A stretch of 64,000 nt of DNA, taken from JAABRB01 sp963735025. GTDB taxonomy: Bacteria > Pseudomonadota > Gammaproteobacteria > Burkholderiales > SG8-39. Below the pieces are notes generated by a model. It worked only from the letters and a program-made list of their open reading frames with translations, made no database searches and was not told the origin of the DNA. Shown here piece by piece: positions 19,963 to 29,269 of the stretch; the stretch's first letter is position 1, and each line of letters begins with the position of its first letter. Made by a program: the position numbers and the translations under genes. The DNA is taken from NCBI GenBank assembly GCA_963735025.1, contig CAVTJG010000008.1, positions 62,001 to 126,000 on the forward strand, read 5' to 3'.

Positions 19963-21159
19963 ATGGAGAGTTACATCGTCGACTGGCTCAACCTCGGCAT
20001 TCGTTGGCTCCACTTCATATCCGGTATCGCCTGGATCGGCGCCTCGCTCTATTTCGTGATGCTCGACCTGTCGCTGAAGCGGCCGAAGAACCCCGAGGAC
20101 GTCGCACGCAGGGTGGACGGGGAGCTCTGGGCGGTGCACGGCGGCGGCTTCTACCAAAGCCAGAAATTTCTCACCGGTCCGAAGGGCGAGCCGCTGAGCC
20201 AGGACCTGCACTGGTCGAAGTGGGAGGCCTACACCACCTGGATGTCGGGAATGGGGCTCCTCGCCATCATCTACTGGTACGGGGCGAACGCCTATCTCAT
20301 CGATCGTTCGGTGGCGGATCTTTCGGTTCCGATGGCCATTGCGATCTCGGCGGGCTCGCTCGTCGTCGGCTGGATCGTGTACGACACGCTCTGCAAGATC
20401 GTCAAGAACGAGCTGGCGCTCTCGATCATCGTGTTCATCCTCGTCGTCGCCGCAGCCTGGGGCTACGGCCAGGTGTTCAGTCGCCCGTGCCGCCTACGTC
20501 CACGTCGGCGCATTGATCGGCACCATCATGGTCTGGAACGTCTTCTTCCAGATCATTCCGGGCCAGAAGCAGATGGTGAACGAGATCCGTGCCGGCAAGG
20601 CGCCCGATCCCCGGCCCGGCATCGTCGGCAAGCAGCGCAGCGTCCACAACACCTACTTCACGCTGCCGGTGCTCTTCATCATGATCAGCAATCACTACCC
20701 GATGACCTACGGAAGCAGGCACGCGCTGGGCCGTGCTCGCAGTCATCATGCTCGCCGGCGCGCTGATCCGGCAGTACTTCGTGCTTCGCCACGTGGGCAA
20801 GAACGCGATCGCGCTACCGGCCGTGGCCGCCGTGCTCCTGGTCGGGCTCGCGGTGCTCATGGCGCCGACGGCGCCGACGCAGGCGGCCGCCGCCGCATCG
20901 AAGTTCGCGGACATCCAGCCCATCATCGCCCAGCGCTGCGCCGTCTGCCACGCGGAGAAGCCGACGTTCCCGGGTTTTCCCCAGCCGCCCGGGGGCGTGA
21001 TGCTCGATACGCCCGAGCGCATCCAGGCGGCGGCGCCGCGCATACACCAGCAGGCGATCGCCACGCAGGCGATGCCGATCGGCAACCTCACCAAGATGAC
21101 CGCGGAGGAGCGCACCCTTTTGGGGCGATGGCTCGCCGAAGGTGCGCCAACTCGACTGA
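19963..21159 (+). CDS. puuD: Membrane-bound urate oxidase PuuD with C-terminal cytochrome c (three frameshifts)
   Basis: Integral membrane urate hydroxylase that oxidises urate to 5-hydroxyisourate and passes electrons to the respiratory chain. N-terminal membrane segments begin MESYIVDWLNLGIRWLHFI, and further helices carry LIGTIMVWNVFFQIIPGQK and SNHYPMTYG. A C-terminal class c cytochrome domain has the heme motif CAVCH and a distal AMPIGNLTKMT region. Extra bases near 20482, 20722 and 21153 break the frame. Correcting all three gives 398 codons ending APTD at TGA 21157-21159; without the last correction the frame runs to 21194. Central enzyme of the purine block. Confidence 0.93.
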
Positions 21160-21169
21160 GGAGGCGAGT

Positions 21170-21193
21170 TACCCGAAGCCCGCGGCTTGGGTA
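21170..21193 (+). terminator. Hairpin downstream of puuD
   Basis: TACCCGAAGCC and GGCTTGGGTA form a 10-bp stem with one bulged G and a CGC loop, directly after the puuD stop. There is no T-run, so it may stabilise mRNA or be a weak terminator. The rest of the gap to the next ATG shows nothing else, and no TPP-riboswitch core. Confidence 0.4.
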
Positions 21194-21325
21194 GAATCGC
21201 TGCGCTCGGATCGCGTCCGGTGTCGCACGCCGGGCGTCTGGGGGAAATCTTCCGGCGGACGCCTTGACCGCCGGCCGTCTGCCGTTTCCGGTCATCACAC
21301 CGCATCGAACACAAGGAGTAATGCC

Positions 21326-22341
21326 ATGCGTACCCGCACGATCCTGTTGAGCGCGTTGTTCGCGCTCGCTTTCGCGGCGCCTGCCGCCGCCCAGAAGCTG
21401 ACGCCCGTGCGCTTCGCGCTCGACTGGCGCTTCGAAGGCCCGTCGGCGCCCTTCTTCGTTGCCATCGACAAGGGCTACTACAAGGCCGAAGGCCTCGACG
21501 TCTCGATCGATCCGGGTAACGGCTCGGTCGAGGGCATCAATCGCGTCGCGTCCGGCGCCTACGAGATGGGCTTCGCCGACATCAACGTGCTCGTCAAGTA
21601 TCGCGACAATCCGCGCAACCTGCCCGTCCAGGCGGTCATGATGGTCTACGATGCGCCGGCATTCGCGATCATCTCGCTCAAGAAGAACGGCATCGCCAAG
21701 CCCAAGGACCTCGAGGGCAAGGTCCTCGGCGCGCCGGCTCCCGACGGCGCCTACGCGCAATGGCCGATCTTCGTGCAGCAGAACAAGATCGACGCCTCCA
21801 AGGTGAAAATCGAGAACGTCGGCTTCCCGGTGCGTGAGCCCATGCTCGCCCAGGGAAAGGTGGACGCCATCACCGGGTTCTGGTTCTCGTCGTTCATGAA
21901 TCTCAAGGCGCAGGGTATCCCGGGCGACGACATCGTCGTTCTGATGATGAGCGACTACGGCCTTGATCTCTACGGCAACGCGATCCTGGCGAATCCCGAC
22001 TTCATGAAGCACGAGCCGAAGGCCGTCGCGGGATTCGTCCGCGCGACGATCAAGGGAATCCAGGAAACACTCCGCGACCCGGAGGCGGCGATCGATTCGG
22101 TGATGAAGCGCAACCCCATCGCCAAGCGCGACGTGGAGCTCGAGCGCCTCAAGCTCTCGCTCGCGAAGAACTACGTCACGCCGGCCGTGCGGAAGAACGG
22201 CATCGGCGGAGTCGACATGAAGCGCCTCCGAGCTCGATCGATCAGATCGGCGTCACGTTCAAGTACACGAACAAGCCGAAGGCCTCCGATATCTTCAACG
22301 CGTCCTACCTCCCGCCGCCCGCGCAGCGGATGGTCAAGTAG
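21326..22341 (+). CDS. NMT1/THI5-like ABC transporter substrate-binding protein (one frameshift)
   Basis: Periplasmic solute-binding protein. A signal peptide with A-x-A cleavage (ALAFAAPAAAQ) precedes the mature start KLTPVRFALDWRFEGPSAP, typical of the NMT1/SsuA-like superfamily. The ATG at 21326 follows AAGGAG. Near 22232 the frame changes, best explained by one missing base, after which the expected C-terminus (IDQIGVTFKYTNKPKASDIF) reads to TAG 22339-22341. Without the shift the frame runs on into the ATPase gene, creating a false fusion. With the following ATPase and permease it forms a complete importer. Its place between puuD and the deaminases suggests a purine-related or ureide ligand, which is inference. 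Confidence 0.88.
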
Positions 22342-22405
22342 CACAGGTTGCGCAGGACCGCGCGCGGGGTCATCCGCGCGCGGCCTCCTCTCGCCGGCAG
22401 TACCG

Positions 22406-23197
22406 ATGAATGCAATGGATCACTTGATCAAGCTCGAGCAGGTATCGATGACCTACGGTCGCGCCGAGCACGTGGTGAAGGCGATCGAGGACGTCAGCCT
22501 TTCGGTCGCGCAAGGCGAGTTCTTCGCCGTGGTCGGCCCCTCGGGTTGCGGCAAGAGTTCGCTCATGAAACTCATTTCCGGGCTGCATCCACCGGCCGCG
22601 GGCACGCTTACCGTCGAAGGCCAGCCGGTCACTGCACCGCTGAAGATGGTCGGCATGGCGTTCCAGAACGCGAACCTGCTGCCTTGGCGGACTGCGGCGC
22701 AGAACGTGCTTCTCCCGCTCGAGATCGTGCAGCCGCACCGGAGTCGCCTGCGCACCGAGCGCGCGGCCTACCTCGAGCGTTCGCGCAAGATGCTCGAGTC
22801 GGTCGGCCTCGCCGGGTTTACCGAAAAGTTTCCCTGGCAACTTTCGGGGGGAATGCAGCAACGGACGTCGATCTGCCGCGCGCTCATACACGAGCCCGAG
22901 ATCCTGATGCTGGACGAGCCGTTCGGCGCACTGGATGCGTTCACGCGCGAAGAGCTCTGGTGCACCTTGCGCGACGTGCAGGCCGAGCGCAAGGTCACCG
23001 TCATGCTCGTCACCCACGATCTGCGCGAGGCCGTGTTTCTCGCCGACACCGTCTACGTGATGTCCAGCCGGCCCGGTCGGATCGTGAAGCGCTGCGAGGT
23101 GAAGATCCCGCGGCCGCGCGATCTCGACGTCACCTACACGCAGCCGTTCCAGGACATCGTCCACGAGCTGCGCGCCCTGATCGGAGGTCGACATTGA
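22406..23197 (+). CDS. ABC transporter ATP-binding protein (NitT/TauT type)
   Basis: ATPase of 263 aa. Walker A is GPSGCGKSS, the Q-loop is FQNANLLPWRT, the signature motif WQLSGGMQQR and Walker B ILMLDEPFGALDAFTR, followed by the H-loop VTHDLREAVFLAD. The LLPWRT motif is characteristic of the nitrate/sulfonate/taurine class. The stop codon overlaps the permease ATG (TGATG), so the two are translationally coupled. Confidence 0.95.
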   Translation: MNAMDHLIKLEQVSMTYGRAEHVVKAIEDVSLSVAQGEFFAVVGPSGCGKSSLMKLISGLHPPAAGTLTVEGQPVTAPLKMVGMAFQNANLLPWRTAAQNVLLPLEIVQPHRSRLRTERAAYLERSRKMLESVGLAGFTEKFPWQLSGGMQQRTSICRALIHEPEILMLDEPFGALDAFTREELWCTLRDVQAERKVTVMLVTHDLREAVFLADTVYVMSSRPGRIVKRCEVKIPRPRDLDVTYTQPFQDIVHELRALIGGRH

Positions 23198-23970
23198 TGG
23201 ACCGCCGCGAGCTTGCGATCAAGGTCGGGGCGCCTGCCGCGTTCACCGTAGGCCTGTTCCTCTTCTGGGAGATTGTCTGCCGCGCGTTCAGCATTCCGCT
23301 CACGATCCTGCCGGCGCCGTCGGACATTTTCGTCGCGCTGTGGCAGTACCGAGCGCCGATCATCGAGAACTCGTATGTCACGCTGTGGACCACGCTCGCC
23401 GGATTTCTGATCGCGACCGTGTTCGGGCTTGCCCTTGGCATCGCGGTAGGCTGGCACCGCGCGCTCTATGCCGGCCTCTATCCGGTACTCATCGGATTCA
23501 ACTCAATCCCCAAGGTCGCGGTGGTGCCGGTGCTGATTCTGTGGTTTGGCCTGGGGGCGATTCCCGCGATCCTGACGGCGTTCCTCATCTCGTTCTTCCC
23601 GATCGTGGTGAACGTCGCCACCGGGCTCGCGACCACCGAGCCCGAGCTCGAAGACGTACTGCGCGCGCTCGGCGCCTCGAAGCTCGACATCATGCGAAAG
23701 GTCGGCATTCCGCGCTCGTTCCCCTATTTCTTCGGCTCGCTCAAGGTCGCGATCACGCTCGCTTTCGTGGGCGCGGTCGTCTCGGAAACGGTCGGCTCGA
23801 ACAAGGGCATCGGCAAGCTGATGCTCGACGCGCAGGCATCCTTCCAGGTGCCGATCGTGTTTGCGGGGTTGCTCGTGCTCGCCTTCCTCGGCATCATCCT
23901 CTATGCCATCACGGCCGCGATCGAGCAGCGTTTCACGGGCTGGGCGTTCCGCGGGCAGGCTGCTCACTAG
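23197..23970 (+). CDS. ABC transporter permease (NitT/TauT type)
   Basis: Inner-membrane permease of 257 aa with about six hydrophobic helices. The EAA loop for ATPase contact is recognisable at EDVLRALGASKLDIMRKVGI. The N-terminus MDRRELAIKVGAPAAFTVGL and the FNSIPKVAVVPVLILWFGLG segment are typical of SsuC/TauC-like proteins. It forms a three-gene importer with the upstream ATPase and binding protein. Confidence 0.94.
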   Translation: MDRRELAIKVGAPAAFTVGLFLFWEIVCRAFSIPLTILPAPSDIFVALWQYRAPIIENSYVTLWTTLAGFLIATVFGLALGIAVGWHRALYAGLYPVLIGFNSIPKVAVVPVLILWFGLGAIPAILTAFLISFFPIVVNVATGLATTEPELEDVLRALGASKLDIMRKVGIPRSFPYFFGSLKVAITLAFVGAVVSETVGSNKGIGKLMLDAQASFQVPIVFAGLLVLAFLGIILYAITAAIEQRFTGWAFRGQAAH

Positions 23971-23990
23971 AAAATTGCCGCAGTCGCCAG

Positions 23991-24016
23991 TCATTCCCGC
24001 GCATGCGGGCATCCAG
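23991..24016. repeat. Dispersed palindromic repeat, family 1, single unit
   Basis: TCATTCCCGCGCATGCGGGC followed by ATCCAG, between the permease and frmA. Same unit as at 2672-2746, with a CCCGC/GCGGG stem. Confidence 0.7.
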
Positions 24017-24044
24017 ACAGCGCGCGTAACACGGAGGTAGACGC

Positions 24045-25154
24045 ATGAAGGTGAAGGCCGCAATCGCGTTCGAAGCGGGCAAGCCGCTCGAGATCGAGAC
24101 CGTCGAGCTCGCGGGCCCGAAGGCGGGCGAGGTACTGGTCGAGATCAAGGCGACCGGCATCTGTCACACCGACGAGTTCACGCGCTCGGGGGCGGACCCC
24201 GAGGGCCTCTTTCCCGCGATTCTCGGGCACGAAGGCGCTGGCGTCGTCGTCGAACTCGGCCCGGGAGTCACCTCGGTGAAGCCGGGTGACCACGTGATCC
24301 CGCTTTACACGCCCGAATGCCGGCAGTGCAAGTCGTGCCTGTCGCGCAAGACCAATCTCTGCACGGCAATTCGCGCGACGCAGGGCAAGGGCGTCATGCC
24401 CGACGGAACGAGCCGCTTCTCGCTGAAGGGCAAGCCCGTTCACCACTACATGGGTTGCTCGACATTCGCGAACTACACGGTGCTCCCGGAGATCGCGGTG
24501 GCCAGGATCCGTCCTGATGCCCCCTTCGACAAGGTCTGCTACATCGGGTGCGGCGTGACCACGGGGGTTGGCGCGGTCATCAATACCGCGAAAGTCGAGG
24601 CAGGTTCCACTGTCGTCGTCTTCGGGTTAGGAGGCATCGGCCTGAACGTGGTCCAGGGCGCGCGCATGGTCGGGGCCGGCATGATCGTCGGTGTCGACCT
24701 CAACCCGGCGCGCGAGGCACTCGCCCGACAATTCGGGATGACGCATTTCGTGAATCCGAAGGACGTCAAGGGAGACCTGGTCGGTCACCTCGTCGAGCTC
24801 ACCGGCGGCGGCGCGGACTACAGCTTCGAGTGCGTCGGCAATGTCGACCTGATGCGCCAGGCACTCGAGTGCTGCCACCGGGGCTGGGGCGTCTCCACGA
24901 TCATCGGCGTGGCGGGCGCCGGTCAGGAAATCAAGACCCGGCCGTTTCAGCTGGTGACCGGACGTGTCTGGAAAGGCACGGCGTTCGGCGGCGCGCGCGG
25001 CCGCACGGACGTGCCGAAGATCGTCGACTGGTACATGGACGGCCGCATCAACATCGACGACCTGATCACGCACACCATGCCGCTCGAGCGCATCAACGAC
25101 GCGTTCGACCTCATGCACAAGGGCGAGTCGATCCGCAGCGTGGTCGTTTACTGA
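24045..25154 (+). CDS. frmA: S-(hydroxymethyl)glutathione dehydrogenase (class III alcohol dehydrogenase)
   Basis: Zn-dependent MDR dehydrogenase that oxidises the glutathione-formaldehyde adduct. Catalytic Zn ligands are in TGICHTDEF and GHEGAGVV, the structural Zn site in PECRQCKSCLSRKTNLC, and the NAD site in VFGLGGIGLNVVQGA. Length 369 aa is typical. The ATG at 24045 follows GGAGG. No frmR or frmB is adjacent, so it stands alone between two palindromic repeats. Formaldehyde defence is the family role; a link to nearby purine catabolism is not evident. Confidence 0.95.
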   Translation: MKVKAAIAFEAGKPLEIETVELAGPKAGEVLVEIKATGICHTDEFTRSGADPEGLFPAILGHEGAGVVVELGPGVTSVKPGDHVIPLYTPECRQCKSCLSRKTNLCTAIRATQGKGVMPDGTSRFSLKGKPVHHYMGCSTFANYTVLPEIAVARIRPDAPFDKVCYIGCGVTTGVGAVINTAKVEAGSTVVVFGLGGIGLNVVQGARMVGAGMIVGVDLNPAREALARQFGMTHFVNPKDVKGDLVGHLVELTGGGADYSFECVGNVDLMRQALECCHRGWGVSTIIGVAGAGQEIKTRPFQLVTGRVWKGTAFGGARGRTDVPKIVDWYMDGRINIDDLITHTMPLERINDAFDLMHKGESIRSVVVY

Positions 25155-25210
25155 CCGTGTAAACGCCGCCGATTCCGCGGAGCATTGTCTTTCCGCTCCC
25201 CTCGGCAGGC

Positions 25211-25281
25211 GCGGGAAGCGGGAATCCAGCGGGAATTGGATCGAAGGCAGGCCTAGCTCCCCGCTTTTGCGGGGATGACGG
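25211..25281. repeat. Dispersed palindromic repeat, family 1, between convergent genes
   Basis: Contains GCGGGAAGCGGGAATCCAGC and, 40 nt further on, CTCCCCGCTTTTGCGGGGAT with GACG. The second unit is a perfect CCCCGC/GCGGGG hairpin with a TTTT loop and may act as a terminator between the converging frmA and 8-oxoguanine deaminase genes. Confidence 0.65.
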
Positions 25282-25298
25282 ACATTTCCAGTGGATCG

Positions 25299-26658
25299 TC
25301 ATTCTCCGAGCAGCTCCGCAGCCAGCCGATTGTGCCGCTCGATGTGCGGCGGCAAGTCGATCGTGGCCAGCGTGCCGTCGCGAATCACGACGCGTCCATT
25401 GATCATGCTGAACGCGACGTCCATCGGCGCGCAGAAGATGAGCGCCGCGACCGGGTCATGCAAGGCGCCTGCAAAACCGATCTCGTCGAGCCGGAATCCG
25501 ACGATGTCCGCCGCCATGCCGGGAGCAAGTGCGCCGATATCGTCCCGCCCGAGCACGCTCGCACCGCCGAGCGTTGCGATCTCCAGCACCTTGCGGGCAG
25601 AGATCGCGGCCGGATTGCCCACGGCACGCTGTAGCAACAGCGCCTGCCGAGCCTCGGCGAGCATGTGGCTGCCGTCGTTGGAGGCGGACCCGTCGACGCC
25701 AAGGCCGACCTTGACACCCGCTTCGCGCATGCGCCGGACCGGCGCAATGCCGGATGCGAGCCGCATGTTCGAGCTCGGGCAATGCGCCACGCCCGTCCCC
25801 GTCGCCCCGAAGCGAACGATTCCGGGTGCATCGAGCTTCACGCAATGCGCGTGCCACACATCTGCGCCCAGCCAGCCGAGCTCCTCGCAGTATTCGGCCG
25901 GCGTGCACCCGAACCGCTCCCGGGTGAACGCGATGTCGTTGTCGTTCTCGGCGAGATGGGTGTGCAGGCCGACGCCGTAGCTGCGCGCGAGCGACGCGGT
26001 CTCGCGCATCAGGTCCTGCGTCACCGAGAAGGGCGAACAGGGCGCGAGCGCCACGCGCCGCATCGCGTAACGCGATGGATCGTGATACGCCTCGACGACG
26101 CGCCGCATGTCGGCGAGGATCGCCGCCTCCGCCTCGACCAGCGCATCGGGCGGCAGTCCGCCCGCGCTCTCGCCCAGGCTCATTGCTCCGCGTGTCGCGT
26201 GAAAGCGCAGGCCGATCTTCCTCGGCCGCGGCAATGGTGTCGTCGAGCCGGACCCCGTTGGGATAGATGTAGAGGTGATCGCTCGATGTCGTGCAACCGG
26301 AAAGCATCAGCTCCGCCATCGCCGTGAGCGCCGACACGCCCGCCATTTCCGGCGTCAGCCGCGCCCAGATCGGGTACAGGGCCTTGAGCCATCCGAAGAG
26401 CTCGGCGTCCTGCGCCGCCGGAACTGCGCGCGTGAGCGTCTGGTAGAAGTGGTGGTGGGTATTGACGAGCCCCGGGCAGACGATGTGCCCGGAGAGATCG
26501 ATCGTCGCGCTGGCCCGACCAGCCAGCTCGGCCGAGGTCCCGACCGCCTCGATGCGATTGTCCACCACGAGCACGGCGCCGTTGCGAATCTCGCGCCGCG
26601 CAGGGTCCATCGTGACCACGACCGACGCGTTGGCCAGCAGCACGGTCTGCCCGCTCAC
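25299..26658 (-). CDS. 8-oxoguanine deaminase/TrzA-AtzB-like amidohydrolase (one frameshift)
   Basis: Amidohydrolase-superfamily aminohydrolase, TIM barrel with one metal. Metal motifs are GLVNTHHHFYQTL, the histidine in LHTHLAENDNDI and the aspartate in GLGVDGSASND. The combination with HCVKLDAPGI and HCPSSNMRLASG fits 8-oxoguanine deaminases, which convert 8-oxoguanine to urate. One extra G near 26222 separates DTIAAAEE from IGLRFHATRGAMSLGES; the corrected gene is 453 codons. It starts with GTG at 26658, overlapping the guaD stop (GTGA), so the two deaminases are coupled. The exact substrate is inferred. Confidence 0.87.
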
Positions 26659-27974
26659 TGCGGATGGACCCGTTTTCCGAGCACGTAGGTCTCGGCGATG
26701 AACCGATCGTCTCCCAGCATCATCGCCATGAAGAGCCGCTCTTCCAGGGTCCCGGTGCGCGCATGGCGCCGCTGCGCGAGCGGGGTCGCAGCGAAATCGA
26801 TCACGACGAAATCCGCTTCCATGCCGGGGGCGAAATTGCCGATCCGGTCGTCGAGATGCAGGCCCTGCGCTCCCCCGAGCGTCGCCAGGTAGAACGCCCG
26901 GTAAGCCGAAAGCGGCTGGTCGGCGAGCTGGGCGATCTTGTAGCCTTCCGCCAGCGTTTTCAGCATGCTGAAGCTCGTGCCGCCGCCCACATCCGTGGCG
27001 ATGCCGACGAGCACCCCGGCATTGCGCATGCGTCGGAGATCGAACAGCCCGCTGCCGAGGAACAGATTCGAGGTCGGGCAAAATGCCGCCAGCGCGCGCT
27101 GCTCGGCCAGCATTTCCAGATCCTCTTCGTCGAGATGAATGCAGTGCGCGAAGACCGAGCGCGGCCGCACCAGACCGAATCGCGCATACACGTCGAGGTA
27201 GCTGCGCGCCCACGGAAAGAGGTCCCGGACCCAGGCGACTTCCTTGCGGTTTTCCGCGAGGTGCGTGTGGACGAAGACGTCGGGAAACTCCGCCGCGAGA
27301 TCACCGGCGCGCTCGAGCTGCGCTTCGGTCGAGGACGGCGCGAACCGCGGCGTGATCGCGTACATCAGCCGGTCGTGGCCATGCCATTTCTCGATCAGCG
27401 CCCTGCTCTCAGCATAGCCCGACTCGGGCGTATCACGCAGGTACTCCGGGCAATTCCGATCCATGAGGACCTTCCCTGCCGCCATGCGGAGACTGCGCGC
27501 CTGCGCTGCTGCAAAGAATGCGTCGACCGACTCCGGATGAACCGTTCCCAGCACCAGCGCAGTCGTCGTCCCGTTGCGCAGGAGCTCGTCGAGGAAGAAG
27601 TCCGCCACTTCGCGGGCGTGCCCCGCGTCCTCGAAGCGCCGCTCCGCGGGATAGGTGTACCGATCCAGCCACTCGAGCAGCTGCTCGCCGTAGCTGGCGA
27701 TGACGTCGGTCTGGGAGTAGTGGATGTGGCAGTCGACGAATCCGGGCAGGATCAGCTTCCCGGTACGGTCAACGACCGGCGTCTCCGCGGGCAGCCGCGC
27801 CAGCACGTCGCGCGCGGGACCCGTCTCCACAACGCGACCATCGCGCACCACGAGCACACCGTCCTCGAAGTACTCGTACGCCCCGGCGGGATCCGACGCG
27901 TCTCCGGGGTCGCGCAGAAAGTGAAGGACACTGCCACGATAGGCAGTCGTGTGCGCCGAGGCAGCTTTGGCCAT
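26655..27974 (-). CDS. guaD: Guanine deaminase
   Basis: Zn-dependent amidohydrolase converting guanine to xanthine. Signature elements are the N-terminal metal motif PGFVDCHIHYSQTDVI, the Zn ligand in HTHLAENRKEVAWV, FAHCIHLDEEDLEML, CPTSNLFLGSGLFDL and the aspartate in GIATDVGGGTSFSML. Length 439 aa is normal. It is followed by the coupled 8-oxoguanine deaminase and preceded by two strong hairpins that separate it from the BMP-type transporter genes on the same strand. Supplies xanthine to the XdhABC complex encoded upstream. Confidence 0.96.
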   Translation of the reverse strand: MAKAASAHTTAYRGSVLHFLRDPGDASDPAGAYEYFEDGVLVVRDGRVVETGPARDVLARLPAETPVVDRTGKLILPGFVDCHIHYSQTDVIASYGEQLLEWLDRYTYPAERRFEDAGHAREVADFFLDELLRNGTTTALVLGTVHPESVDAFFAAAQARSLRMAAGKVLMDRNCPEYLRDTPESGYAESRALIEKWHGHDRLMYAITPRFAPSSTEAQLERAGDLAAEFPDVFVHTHLAENRKEVAWVRDLFPWARSYLDVYARFGLVRPRSVFAHCIHLDEEDLEMLAEQRALAAFCPTSNLFLGSGLFDLRRMRNAGVLVGIATDVGGGTSFSMLKTLAEGYKIAQLADQPLSAYRAFYLATLGGAQGLHLDDRIGNFAPGMEADFVVIDFAATPLAQRRHARTGTLEERLFMAMMLGDDRFIAETYVLGKRVHPQ

Positions 27975-27995
27975 GGTATTGCCGGATCTTCGGCC

Positions 27996-28039
27996 GCGCG
28001 AGTTAAGCGTCGCGCTCTTCGCGACGCTTCAACTCGCGC
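27996..28039. other. Long intergenic hairpin 1 (19-bp stem)
   Basis: GCGCGAGTTAAGCGTCGCG, a CTCTT loop, then the complementary arm with one bulged base, CGCGACGCTTCAACTCGCGC. It lies between the BMP binding-protein gene and guaD. There is no T-run on the minus strand, so an mRNA-stabilising or attenuating element fits better than a terminator. Confidence 0.8.
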
Positions 28040-28071
28040 AGTTACGCGTCAGCGTCAGCTGACGTGTAACT
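28040..28071. other. Long intergenic hairpin 2 (14-bp stem)
   Basis: AGTTACGCGTCAGC, a GTCA loop, then GCTGACGTGTAACT (one mismatch). It immediately abuts hairpin 1, and its last bases touch the stop codon of the BMP binding-protein gene. Confidence 0.75.
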
Positions 28072-29159
28072 ACTTCTTGGGCAGGGACCCCTGCACCCCC
28101 TCGACGTAGTAGTCGAGAACGGAAAGCTTGTCGTCGCCCATGCTCTGCCCCGCCGGCACCCGCACCTTTCCCGACTGGTCCTTCACCGGACCCTGGAAGG
28201 GATGCAGCTTGCCTGCGATCATCGCGGCCTTCTTCTCGGCGACGAGATCGGCCACGTCTTTCGGCACCGACTTGTTGAGGGGCGCGATGTCGATCATGCC
28301 GTCCTTGATGCCGCCCCAGATGTTGGCCGATTTCCACTTCTTGTCGAGAACCTCCTGGGTGATCTTGATGTAGATGTCACCCCAGATGTGCATCGCCGAA
28401 GTGAGCGTCGCGTTCGGTCCGTGCTTGGACATGTCGGAGTGGTAACCCACCGCGTAGACCTTCTTCTCCTCGGCGGCCTGCACGACCGCCGGCGAGTCGG
28501 TGTGGTGCGTGACCACGTCGGCGCCCTGGGCGATCAGCGTGTTCGCGGCCTCGCGCTCGCGGCCCGGATCGAACCACGAATTGATCCAGATGACCTTGGT
28601 CTCGGCTTTGGGGTTGACGCTCCGCATCCCGAGCGTGAACGCGTCGATGCCCTGGAGCACCTCGGGAATCGGGAAGGCCGCGACGTACCCCGCGACGTTC
28701 GTCTTGGTCATCTTGCCCGCGACGATGCCGGCAAGATAGCGTGCCTCGTAGAAGCGCGCATTGTAGACCCCCACGTTCTTCGCGAGCTTGTATCCCGTTG
28801 CGTGCTCGAAGATCACCTTCGGAAACTGCTTGGCCACCTTGATCGTGGGATTCATGTACCCGAACGATGTGGTGAAGATCAGCCCGTACCCGCTCGACGC
28901 GAGCTCGCGGATCACGCGCTCCGCGTCGGCGCCTTCCGGTACATTCTCGACGTACTTCGTCGTCACCTTGTTGCCGAGCGCTTTTTCCATCGCCAGCCTG
29001 CCCTGGTCGTGCTGGTACGTCCAGCCAGCGTCACCAATCGGGCTCACGTACACAAAGGCCACCTTGAGCGGCTGCTGGGCGAGCGCCGTCGCGGCGGCGC
29101 CGAGCGCCACTGCCGCAACCATGCCGACGAGCGCCTTCTCTGATCCGGTCGTAATGCAT
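28070..29159 (-). CDS. BMP family ABC transporter substrate-binding protein (one frameshift)
   Basis: Basic membrane protein/PnrA-type binding protein, a family that binds nucleosides and purines. The mature part starts around QPLKVAFVYVSPIGDAGWTY and contains GLIFTTSFGYMNPTIKVAK and HHTDSPAVVQAAEEK. The ATG at 29159 follows a GGAGG ribosome site and, after removing one extra base near 29137, gives a clean signal peptide MHYDRIRKALVGMVAAVAL ending ALA-Q; total 363 codons. An uncorrected ATG at 29176 is less likely. It is the last gene of the leftward ATPase-permease-permease-binding protein set and precedes two strong hairpins. Confidence 0.92.
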
Positions 29160-29269
29160 CGCGTTACCTCCGTCACCTATCCAATCTGCAAAGTCGCCCG
29201 CGGATCCCCGCAAGCGCCACCCGTGTTCCGCATTCCCTTGTTTGAACTTCCCGGAAAGCCCGCTGCGGT

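Noticed and set aside
21160..21325. TPP riboswitch upstream of the NMT1-type binding protein
   Set aside because: No CTGAGA or matching distal core elements are present in the leader.
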